A DNA stretch of 64,000 bases, from assembly GCA_963746325.1 (NCBI GenBank), contig CAVVBC010000004.1, positions 1-64,000 on the forward strand, given 5' to 3'. The DNA comes from RPQJ01 sp963746325. GTDB lineage: Bacteria > Pseudomonadota > Gammaproteobacteria > Steroidobacterales > Steroidobacteraceae. Of the stretch, positions 46,098 through 54,250 are shown piece by piece (within the stretch, counting starts at the first letter, position 1; every line of letters begins with the position of its first letter). Position numbers and translations under genes: made by a program. The notes below the pieces were generated by a model. It had not been told where the DNA came from. It did no database searches and saw only the letters and a list, made by a program, of their open reading frames with translations.

Positions 46098-46604
46098 ATG
46101 GACCGTCGACGATTCATCCAGGGCAGCGTGGCGATTCCGCTGCTGGCGGCCGGCCCGGCAGCGGTTGCTGCAGCCGAGCCGGACTACCTGGCGATCACGC
46201 GCGCAATGATCACGGCGTGGCGCGGCAAGGACCTCGAAGGCATGCTTTCACACATCGACGACGACATCGTCTGGCACTCGCACGTCGGCAGCCCGCCGAT
46301 TGTCGGCAAGGCGGCGATGCGCGAGTTCGCCACCAAGCTCACGGCAGGAATGAACGACATCCGCTGGCGCATCTTCGATGCCGCGCGGCATGGCAACCGG
46401 CTGTTCGTCGAAGGCGTCGATGATTTCGTCACGGGCGATGGCCGCAGGGTCGAATTGCCGTACGCCGGGGTCCTGGGCTTCAAGGGCGACAAGATCAGCG
46501 AATGGCGCGACTACTTCGATCGCGCACTGTTTGACCGCCTGAAGGCCGGTGAGTCGCCGCCGGCCTACCTGCAGGCACTCACCTCGCGCCCGGCCCTGTT
46601 CTGA
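46098..46604 (+). CDS. Exported NTF2-like (SnoaL) protein with Tat-like signal
   Basis: 168 aa from ATG 46098. The N-terminus MDRRRFIQGSVAIPLLAAGP has the twin-arginine pattern followed by a hydrophobic stretch and AAA cleavage. The rest is a SnoaL-type NTF2 fold (ITRAMITAWRGKDLEGMLSH, then DDDIVWHSHVGSPPIVGKAA, ending KISEWRDYFDRALF). A periplasmic Tat-exported member of this fold is less common. A -10-like TGTATGGT lies about 35 bases upstream. It is divergent from the ligase operon and convergent with the DUF1295 gene. Confidence 0.78.
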   Translation: MDRRRFIQGSVAIPLLAAGPAAVAAAEPDYLAITRAMITAWRGKDLEGMLSHIDDDIVWHSHVGSPPIVGKAAMREFATKLTAGMNDIRWRIFDAARHGNRLFVEGVDDFVTGDGRRVELPYAGVLGFKGDKISEWRDYFDRALFDRLKAGESPPAYLQALTSRPALF

Positions 46605-46614
46605 CGAGTCGACC

Positions 46615-47412
46615 TCAGGCCCGTGGCGGCCACGGGATGAAGGGGCTGGTCGCCCGTTCATAGTCAGCAAACGCCTCGGGACGCTTCTTGCGCATGCGGC
46701 GCTCCACCAGGCCGATGCCGAGCGGACCGAGCAGGATGTAGGCGAGCGTCAGCGGGCTCACGATGGCGAGCCATCCCCATGGGGTTTCGAGTGCGATCAG
46801 GAAGAAGCCGCACCAGACCAGGAACTCGCCGAAGTAGTTCGGATGGCGGGAATAACGCCACAGGCCTTCGCGCATGACCTGGTTGCGATGGGACGGGTCG
46901 CGCAGGAAGCGCTTGAGTTGGATGTCGGCCACGGTCTCGAGCGTCAGCCCGATCACGAACAGCACGACTCCCGCGAAAGCCAGCGCTCCAAGCGGCGGCT
47001 CGGGCGTGCGCTGCGCCAGGAAGAGGGGAAAGGCGATCGCCACGCCGCTCGCGGCGCCCAGCGACAGGAACACGTGCGTGAGGCTGTACCAGGCGTAGTT
47101 CTGGCCGAGCGACTCCGCGTGCGCACGCAGCCTGGCGTACCGTGGGTCTTCGCGACCCCAGTTGCGCGCCCCGATGTGCCACGCAAGTCGTGCGGCCCAG
47201 GCCAGCGTGAGTCCGAGCACCAGGTTCTGTCGCGCGGCGTTGCCGTCGCAGATCACGTAGAACACGGCCGCCGTGAGCGCCATGCCCACGGGGTACAGTG
47301 GATCGCCGATGCTGGAATCCTTGATCACCAGGCTGATCAGCCACAGCGAGAGCCAGAAGCCGAAGATCGTGGCTGCACAGATGAGTATCAGCTGCAGGAT
47401 GTCCGTCGGCAT
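46615..47412 (-). CDS. DUF1295 membrane protein (steroid 5-alpha-reductase-like fold), copy 1
   Basis: 265 aa with six to seven membrane helices. DUF1295 hallmarks: ARNWGREDPRYARLRAHAES, the C-terminal EGLWRYSRHPNYFGEFLVWC (NADPH/substrate region shared with steroid reductases and ICMT-like methyltransferases) and LVERRMRKKRPEAFADYERA. The reaction of most DUF1295 proteins is unproven; fold relatives reduce double bonds in steroids and isoprenoids. A close paralogue sits at 59972-60766. Ten bases downstream of the SDR gene in the same direction. Confidence 0.85.
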   Translation of the reverse strand: MPTDILQLILICAATIFGFWLSLWLISLVIKDSSIGDPLYPVGMALTAAVFYVICDGNAARQNLVLGLTLAWAARLAWHIGARNWGREDPRYARLRAHAESLGQNYAWYSLTHVFLSLGAASGVAIAFPLFLAQRTPEPPLGALAFAGVVLFVIGLTLETVADIQLKRFLRDPSHRNQVMREGLWRYSRHPNYFGEFLVWCGFFLIALETPWGWLAIVSPLTLAYILLGPLGIGLVERRMRKKRPEAFADYERATSPFIPWPPRA

Positions 47413-47422
47413 GGCAGGCCCT

Positions 47423-48181
47423 TCAACGTCCGGTGCGGATGGTCGGCACGTGCAGCATGCGTGCCATGCGCTTCTCGAGTCCTTTCGGATCGAGCGCGAG
47501 TGCCGCGCGCACCTCGACGGCCATGCGGTCGGTGTCGAGTTCGTCGATGCCGCGGCTCACCGCCCGCAGGCCGGCGCGCGCGATGTCGTCGGGACTTTCC
47601 TTGCTGCCTTCGACATGCGCCGCCATCCGCGTATCGACCGAACCGACGATCAACGCAGTCACCTGGGTGCCCTGGCCCGCGAGTTCGGCGCGGACGCAGC
47701 CGCTCAGGCTGCGAGTGGCCGATTTCGAGGGACCGTAGCCACCCATGTTGGGGATGGCAATGAGCGCGGCAGCGGACAGCACGTTGATGATGCCGCCGCC
47801 GCCGTTGGCAGCCAGCAACGGCGCGAATGCGCGGCACATTGCCAGCGTGCCGAAGTAGTTCACTTCCATTTCGTTGCGGGCCGCCGTCATGTCGGGCGCG
47901 CCGAGCAGCGTGTTGTTGGTGAACAGTCCGGCGTTGTTCACGACGAGGCTGACGTCGCTGCATTCGCGCGCTGCGCGCGCCACTTCATCGGGATCGGTGA
48001 CGTCGAGTTCGAGCGCGATGCAGCGGCCTGGAAACTGTTCGACCAGGTGCGCGGCGGCCGCTGGGTCGCGACTGCCTGCATAGACCTTGCGCGCGCCTGA
48101 CTGCAGCAGCACCCGCACGAACGCCTCGCCGATGCCGCGATTACCGCCCGTGACCAGGCCGACACAACCGTTGATGTCCAT
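47423..48181 (-). CDS. Short-chain dehydrogenase/reductase
   Basis: 252 aa. Classical SDR: cofactor motif GLVTGGNRGIGEAFVRVLLQ, ELDVTDPDEVARAA, VVNNAGLFTNNTL, catalytic serine in INVLSAAALIAI and Tyr/Lys in GYGPSKSATRSLSG. The arginine-containing GNRGIG plus AGSRD suggests NADP use. It lies three bases downstream of the feruloyl-CoA-synthase-like gene, so the substrate may be a carbonyl or alcohol formed from the same acyl-CoA path. Confidence 0.88.
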   Translation of the reverse strand: MDINGCVGLVTGGNRGIGEAFVRVLLQSGARKVYAGSRDPAAAAHLVEQFPGRCIALELDVTDPDEVARAARECSDVSLVVNNAGLFTNNTLLGAPDMTAARNEMEVNYFGTLAMCRAFAPLLAANGGGGIINVLSAAALIAIPNMGGYGPSKSATRSLSGCVRAELAGQGTQVTALIVGSVDTRMAAHVEGSKESPDDIARAGLRAVSRGIDELDTDRMAVEVRAALALDPKGLEKRMARMLHVPTIRTGR

Positions 48182-48184
48182 TCG

Positions 48185-49990
48185 TCAGTGCTCCGCGTTC
48201 TGTGTTGGCAGGATGATGTCGGGGCCGGGTGTGCGTTCGTAAAGGCGCTGCACGTCGGCGGCACGGCGCGCCTGCGCCACGCGCTGGTTGATCGTGCCCT
48301 TGTCGGAGACCTCGTGGTGGTCGGCGCTCGGCGGCTCGGTGAGCAGCGACAGCCGCTCGACGCGCTCGCTGAGTCCGCGTCCAGCGTTGAACTTCAGCAA
48401 TCGAGCCCGGAGTTCCGCGTGCAGCTCTGGCGTGCCCGGTGCCTTTGGCCACGCCAGCAGCGCGACGAAAGACAGGTTCTCGCCGCAGACGACGACGTCC
48501 GCAATGAGCGGCGCGAACGCTTCCAGGAACTCGGCGCGCAGCTTGCCGGCGGCAACCCAGCTGCCGGTCCCCAGCTTGAAATCTTCGGCCATGCGCCCGG
48601 CGAACCGCAGGCCCTTCTGGATGTCCTGCGGGTCGTGCATCTGCGCCGTGTCGCCCGTGCGGTAGAAGCCTTCTTCGTCGAAGATGTCGCGATTCGCATC
48701 CGGGTTCGCCAGGTAGCCTGGTGTCACGATTTGCCCGCGCACGCGTACTTCGTAGCGCGGACCGTTGGGCACGAGCTTGAGCGTCATGCCCGGCATGGGC
48801 AGGCCGATGCCGACCGCCTCGGTGGGAAAGTAGATCGACATGCAGCCCGACGTGGTCTCGGTGGCGCCGTAACCGGTGGTGAAGAAAATGCGCTCGCCGA
48901 TCGTGTCGACCGCCAGGCGCTGGATGCGATCGTAGAGGGCCTGCGGCAAGCCGGCGCCGCCATAGAGCGCGAGCCGCAGGTTGCTGAAGAACTGCTGGCG
49001 CAACTCGGCGTCCTGTTCGAGCGCGTCGGCCAGCATCGCGTAGCCGAACGGCACGTTGATGTGGAAGCTCGGCGGAATCTCCTTGATGTTGCGCAGCGAC
49101 TCCTCGAACAGCCCGGGCAGCGGACGGCCATCGTCGATGTAAAAGCTGCCGCCGCTGCACAGGGTGGCGAACTGGTTGCACGCCCCGGAAACGTGGCTCC
49201 AGGGGAGCCAGTCGAGCATGTTTTCGGTCCAGCCCGCCGTCTGCGCCAGCACCTGCCGTGCCTGCGCGACGTTGGCGCAGGCCATGCGCTGGGTCTGGAT
49301 GACCGCTTTCGGCATGCTGGTCGAACCCGACGTCAGCATGTAGAGCGAATGTGCGTCGGGGTCGAGCTGGGCGATGGCTTGTGCCACCGCAGGCGTTACC
49401 GGCGTGGCGAGCACGTCGGTGTAGCGCGTGGCCGGACGCTGCAGCACCGCAGGGTCGGACGTGACGATCGTCGCATCGCCGAAGTCGACCGTTTCGAGTG
49501 CGCGACGGAACTGTGCGGTTGCCTCGGCGAACACGACCGCGGGTCGCACCAGGGCCACCACGTGGCGCAGTCGGCCGAAGTCGCCCGGCATCAACGAATA
49601 ATTGGCGCTCACCGGGCACACGGCAATGCCCGCCGCCATGCCCCCGAACTTGACGACGGCGTGGGCCACCGAGTTGCCGGACAGGATCAGCACGGACCGG
49701 CCCGGCGGCAGGCGCCGGTCGAGCAGCCACTGCGTGACGGCGTCGGCGGCGCGCTTGAACTCGCCGTAAGAGTGGCGCACCCACGGACCGCCCTTGCCGG
49801 CGCGCTGTGCCATGCAGGGGCGTGCAGGATCACGCGTTGCCCAGTCGGCCAATTGCGCGGGCAGGCTGGGAACGAACGGGTCGAGCGCCGTCTCGGGCTC
49901 GACGATGAGGGTGCCGTCGCCGCGCCGCTCGACGCGCATCGTCGACGACGGGAAATACGTGGCGCGAAAGGGTGCCTGCTGGGCGTTCAT
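48185..49990 (-). CDS. Feruloyl-CoA synthase-like acyl-CoA ligase
   Basis: 601 aa from ATG 49990. The N-terminal leader (FRATYFPSSTMRVERRGDGT, then PETALDPFVPSLPAQLADWA) is typical of feruloyl-CoA synthase family proteins. Adenylation motifs: YMLTSGSTSMPKAVIQTQRM, LPWSHVSGACNQF, TTGYGATETTSG, GFYRTGDTAQMHDP and the terminal SDKGTINQRVAQARRA with the catalytic lysine. Family members activate ferulate and other hydroxycinnamates. Beside the NTF2-like gene and an SDR it suggests a phenylpropanoid or similar aromatic branch, although no hydratase-aldolase is next to it. Confidence 0.88.
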   Translation of the reverse strand: MNAQQAPFRATYFPSSTMRVERRGDGTLIVEPETALDPFVPSLPAQLADWATRDPARPCMAQRAGKGGPWVRHSYGEFKRAADAVTQWLLDRRLPPGRSVLILSGNSVAHAVVKFGGMAAGIAVCPVSANYSLMPGDFGRLRHVVALVRPAVVFAEATAQFRRALETVDFGDATIVTSDPAVLQRPATRYTDVLATPVTPAVAQAIAQLDPDAHSLYMLTSGSTSMPKAVIQTQRMACANVAQARQVLAQTAGWTENMLDWLPWSHVSGACNQFATLCSGGSFYIDDGRPLPGLFEESLRNIKEIPPSFHINVPFGYAMLADALEQDAELRQQFFSNLRLALYGGAGLPQALYDRIQRLAVDTIGERIFFTTGYGATETTSGCMSIYFPTEAVGIGLPMPGMTLKLVPNGPRYEVRVRGQIVTPGYLANPDANRDIFDEEGFYRTGDTAQMHDPQDIQKGLRFAGRMAEDFKLGTGSWVAAGKLRAEFLEAFAPLIADVVVCGENLSFVALLAWPKAPGTPELHAELRARLLKFNAGRGLSERVERLSLLTEPPSADHHEVSDKGTINQRVAQARRAADVQRLYERTPGPDIILPTQNAEH

Positions 49991-50002
49991 GCGGCGTGGC
50001 TC

Positions 50003-50551
50003 TCAGGACCGGTCATACGAGAGATCGCTGGTGTCCTTGCGTCCCAGGTGCATGCCCTGTTTCGCCGGGTCGAACCGGCCGAGACACCAGCCCTCGCTCG
50101 AGGGCGTATCGCGGTTCCAGTCGAACACGGTGCGCCGATGCGCGATCTTCCAGTGGCCATCGCGCAGCTCGAAGCGGTCGACCAGGCGCCCGCCCGTGAA
50201 GGTGTCCATTGCCTGGCCAGCGGCGGTGAAGCGCGCGAAGGTCCACAGGTAGGTCTCGACGTGGGCCACGTCGCCGTCGAACTCGATGTGGCTCGTGCCG
50301 AGCAGGTGCTGCATCGGTTCCATCAGGCGGATGCGCGGCACGGCGCCATCGACGTACTCGTAGGCATTGCCCGTGTAGTTGCCGCCGTGTTCCTCGATGG
50401 CGTCCGGGTGATAACACGACTTGAGCAGGTCGGCATCCGCGCGATCGACGCCGCGGGCATAGCGTGCGAGCACCTCGCGGATTTCGTCCCTCGCGAGCAT
50501 GTGTTCGAGCCTGCGCGCCTGCGCGCCGGCTGTCCCCGTGGCAGTCACCAT
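50003..50551 (-). CDS. NTF2-like (SnoaL_4) family protein
   Basis: 182 aa from ATG 50551, nine bases after GGGGGAT. NTF2 fold with the SnoaL_4 pattern: LARDEIREVLARYARGVDRA, then CYHPDAIEEHGGNY, and RLVDRFELRDGHWKIAHRRT, VFDWNRD. Relatives in steroid and aromatic clusters act as dehydratase-like or ring-hydroxylating beta-subunit-like proteins; there is no alpha oxygenase subunit here. Twelve bases upstream of the feruloyl-CoA-synthase-like gene, same strand. Divergent from the SDR at 50627 with 75 bases between. Confidence 0.78.
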   Translation of the reverse strand: MVTATGTAGAQARRLEHMLARDEIREVLARYARGVDRADADLLKSCYHPDAIEEHGGNYTGNAYEYVDGAVPRIRLMEPMQHLLGTSHIEFDGDVAHVETYLWTFARFTAAGQAMDTFTGGRLVDRFELRDGHWKIAHRRTVFDWNRDTPSSEGWCLGRFDPAKQGMHLGRKDTSDLSYDRS

Positions 50552-50626
50552 GATGTTGTATCCCCCGCGTGTTCGGGCATGATGCCCGCAAAGACTTTCG
50601 TAATAAGACTGAAAGGAAACTCAGGC

Positions 50627-51553
50627 GTGGTCAAGCACGACAATCTGTCCCTACCGCGCGTAGCGATCGTAACCGGAGCGGGCACCGGCCTGGGCCGGGC
50701 CTACGCGCTGCGACTCGCCGCTGACGGACTGCGTGTCGTCGTCAACAACCGGCGACGCGAGGTCGACGCGGCCGGCCGGGGCAGCGCAGACCATGTGGTG
50801 GCGGAGATCGTCGCCACCGGCGGCGAGGCGGTGGCCAACTACGACGACGTCTGTGCGGAGGGGGCGGGCACGCGCATGCTGCAACTGGCGCTCGCGACCT
50901 GGGGCCGGCTGGATGCGCTGGTCAACAATGCGGGTGTGGACCAGCACGCGCCTTTTCATCGCATCGACCTGGCGGACTTCCGCCGCATTTTCGAGATCAA
51001 CTTTTTCGGCACGGTCGAGGTGACCCAGCCGATCTGGCGGCACATGCGTGAGGCAGGGCACGGCCGGGTCGTCGTCTCCACGTCTGCGGCCGGACTGCAT
51101 GGCCTGCATGGCCTGTCGGCGTACGCGGCGTCCAAGGCGGCATTGATCGGGTTCGCTCGCTCGCTCGCGGCAGAAGGCGCCGCGCGCGATTTGTTTTGCA
51201 ATGCAGTAGCGCCGTTCGCTGCAACCCGCATGACGGCTGCCCATGCGCAGCAGGGCGATGGCTCGGACGCCCTGACACCCGAACTCGTCGCGCCGCTGGT
51301 ATCGATGCTGGTCGGGCCGCATTGCAGCATCAACGGGCAGGTGCTCGTTGCCGGCGGCGGGTGGGCCCGTCGCAGCACAGCGGTCGAATGCGAACCGCTC
51401 GTCCGCATCGCCCCGGCCCCGGCAACTGATGCGTCCGCGCAACTGCAGGGGGCGCCGCTGCAGGTCGCGGGATCGTGTCGCGACTTCCGCGATGCCCTGG
51501 AGTCGTACGACGACTTCAAGGCCCGTGTTGTCGGGCACTTGCGACAACCCTGA
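50627..51553 (+). CDS. SDR, (3R)-hydroxyacyl-CoA dehydrogenase-like
   Basis: 308 aa from GTG 50627, nine bases after AAGGA; earlier in-frame ATGs lack a ribosome site. Cofactor motif VAIVTGAGTGLGRAYALRLA, VVVNNRRREVDAAGRGS insert like the MFE-2 group, LVNNAGVDQHAPFH, and catalytic SAYAASKAALIGFARSLAAE. The C-terminal 60 residues extend past the Rossmann core (DFRDALESYDDFKARVV), as in hydroxyacyl-CoA dehydrogenases of this type. Stands alone between the NTF2-like gene and the TonB receptor. Confidence 0.85.
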   Translation: MVKHDNLSLPRVAIVTGAGTGLGRAYALRLAADGLRVVVNNRRREVDAAGRGSADHVVAEIVATGGEAVANYDDVCAEGAGTRMLQLALATWGRLDALVNNAGVDQHAPFHRIDLADFRRIFEINFFGTVEVTQPIWRHMREAGHGRVVVSTSAAGLHGLHGLSAYAASKAALIGFARSLAAEGAARDLFCNAVAPFAATRMTAAHAQQGDGSDALTPELVAPLVSMLVGPHCSINGQVLVAGGGWARRSTAVECEPLVRIAPAPATDASAQLQGAPLQVAGSCRDFRDALESYDDFKARVVGHLRQP

Positions 51554-51654
51554 ACGCGGGTTAGCCTACGGCGGTCTAGTTAAGCAAGCGACTGGGGCCG
51601 CGCGGGGAGTGCAGCCCGGTCGCTACATGTACGACGCACGTCAGGGGGATATAG

Positions 51655-54175
51655 ATGACATTCGATCGCACGCGCATCTCCGTTCGTCGGGGATCACCCA
51701 TCGCCTACGCGGTGGCCACTGTTCTCTCCGCCGCCGCCGCCATGCCCGCGCAGGCGCAACAGGCCCTCGAGGAAGTGATCGTCACGGCGCAGCGCCGCGA
51801 AACGTCCCTGCAGACCACGCCCATCGCGATCACCGCGTACACCGGCGAGAAGCTGGCCGAAGACAAGATCTTCACGGTCGCGGACCTGGCCAACAGCGTC
51901 CCCTCGTTCTCGATGACGGCCCTGACGGGACTCGACCTTGAACTCAACATCCGCGGCATCACCAACACGCGCCTCGACTCGCCGACGGCCGACCCGTCGG
52001 TCGGCACCTTCGTCGACGGCGTGTACATCGGCCGCACCGGCGACTACAACTTCGACTTCTACGACCTCGAGCGCATCGAGGTCATCCGCGGCCCGCAGGG
52101 CGTGCTGCTCGGCAAGAACGTCGTGGGCGGCGCGCTCAGCATCATCACGGCAGCACCGAAGTTCGACAATTCCGGCGAAGCGAGCCTGTCGTTCGGCAAT
52201 TACAACGCGATCACCGCGTCGGGCCACGCCACGGGCGGCCTGACCGACGACGTGGCCGGTCGCGTTTCCTTCCAGGCGCGCACGCGCGACGGCTATGCGC
52301 GCGACATCCTGCACCAGCGCGACGTGGAAGACCTCACGTCCTACCAGGGCCGCGCCCAGTTGCTGTGGGAGCCCGCAGACAGCGGCTGGAGCGTCCGCGG
52401 CATCGCCGACTATTCCGCCGACTCCTCCAACGGCATCAACACCGTGGCGGTCGAGGGCGGCACCGTTTCGTGCGAAACCAGCTACCTGCGCACGAACTGC
52501 ACGCGTCCCTGGAGCAACCTGCGCGCCTACCTCGGCATCACCGACCCGCGCGAGAACATCGCGCAGAGCATCCAGTACAAGAACAAGCCGCGCATCAACC
52601 AGTTCATGGATCGCAGCAACTGGGGCCTGACGCTCGACGTCGAGAAGGAATACAAGCTGTTCACGTTCAATTCGCTGACCGGCTACCGCACGGCGAACAG
52701 CGAACAGGTGTATGACCAGACCGGCGCGGGCCCCGAGGCGCTCAACTGGAGCGTGCCGGAGTGGCTCGCCTACATCGCCTGGATGAACGCGCGCTACGGC
52801 ACCCGTCCCGCCGACGTCGAACAACGGCCAGTTCCTGTTCGCGCAACCGGTCGGCGAGCGCGTCGACGCGGAGGCGTTCAGCCAGGAGTTCCGCTTCACG
52901 TCCAACCCGAGCGACAGCCGCTTCGACTGGATCGGCGGCGTGTTCTACAAGAAGGACGACATCAAGAAGACCGACCGCTTCATCGGCGAGAACTTCCTCG
53001 GTGCGCTGATCCCCGGCGGCAACAACCCGCTGTCGACCCTGAGCGGCGAGAACCGCTGGAACAACAGCGGCGAAACCGAGAACATGGCCGCGTTCGCCCA
53101 GGTCGGCTTCAAGTTCACCGATGCGATCAAGTTGAGCGTCGGCCTGCGTTACACGTCCGACGACAAGAGCGGCACGGTCAGCGGCTTCGTGGTCGAGACG
53201 GGCGATCGCTTCAGCCCGAACGATCCGCGCGCCAACGTGACGATCGAGACCCTGTGCCGCGCGCCGGACGGCACCATCATCCGCACGCCCACGGGCGGCA
53301 CCGGCGTGGCGACCTGCACCGCGCCCAACCAGTGGATCTATGCGGAAGGCACCGGTTACACGACCAAGTACGGCGAGAAGTGGACCGAGCTCACGCCGCA
53401 GGCCACCCTCGACTGGAAGGTCAACGACGACCTCTTCATGTACGCGACGTACTCGGAAGGCTTCAAGGGCGGCGGTTTCGACGACACGCCGGCCAACATC
53501 GCGCAGGCGGTCACGCCGTTCGATCCGGAAAAGGCCAGCAACTACGAAATCGGCGTGAAGTCCGACTTCTTCGACGACCGCTTCCGCATCAACGCCGACA
53601 TCTTCTACATGGACTACACGAACCTGCAGGTCACCCAGACCAACGCAGCGTGCCTGTGCAACATCACGGACAACGCGGCCAGCGCGGAGATCCAGGGCAT
53701 CGAGGCCGAGTTCCTGTACCTGCCGCTCGACAGCCTGCGGTTGTCGCTGGCGGGTTCGTACGTCGATGCCACCTACAAGGACTTCATCGAGTCGGCGATC
53801 AATCCGAGCACCGGCCAGCGTCTCGACAGCTCGGGCAACCGGCTGCAGCGCACGCCCGAAACGCAGGTGAGCGGCGGCGTGGACTACACGATGGCTCTCG
53901 GCAGCTGGGGTAACGCGCTCAACTTCCGCGTGAACTACACGTGGCAGAGCGACATGTACTGGGCCACCGACAACATCGCGAGCGAAGATTCGTACGGCCT
54001 GCTCGATGCGCGCATCGGCTTGTCGCCCGAGAACGCACCGTGGACTGTCGCGGTCTGGGGCCGCAACCTGAGCGACGAGCTGTTCCGCAGCAACATCATC
54101 TCGTTCTTCGGTGAGGAAGTGTCGCAGTTCGGTGCCCCGCGCACCTACGGCGTCGACTTCACGTTCAAGTTCTGA
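51655..54175 (+). CDS. TonB-dependent outer-membrane receptor (one frameshift)
   Basis: ATG 51655 about eight bases after AGGGGG. Signal peptide (to about residue 35, PAQAQQ), TonB box EEVIVTAQRRE, plug domain (LNIRGITNTRLDSPTADPSV, then YDLERIEVIRGPQGVLLGKN) and a long beta barrel ending in YGVDFTFKF with terminal Phe. Near 52815 one extra base splits the barrel between GTRPADV and NNGQFLFAQPVGE; 2521 nt is 3n+1. About 839 aa when joined. The plug type (GVYIGRTGDYNFDFYDLE) is that of receptors common in sphingomonads and steroid degraders, taking up large hydrophobic substrates or iron complexes. No TonB/ExbBD here. Confidence 0.87.
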
Positions 54176-54250
54176 TGTGGCGAGGGGCGGTGTGCTTTGC
54201 GGCGCACCGCCCCGACCCCTGGGTCGAATGATCCCGAGGCGGCTGCGGTC

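Noticed and set aside
48188..50620. Long plus-strand extension upstream of the SDR at 50627
   Set aside because: Antisense to the feruloyl-CoA-synthase-like and NTF2-like genes; the SDR has its own ribosome site and GTG start.
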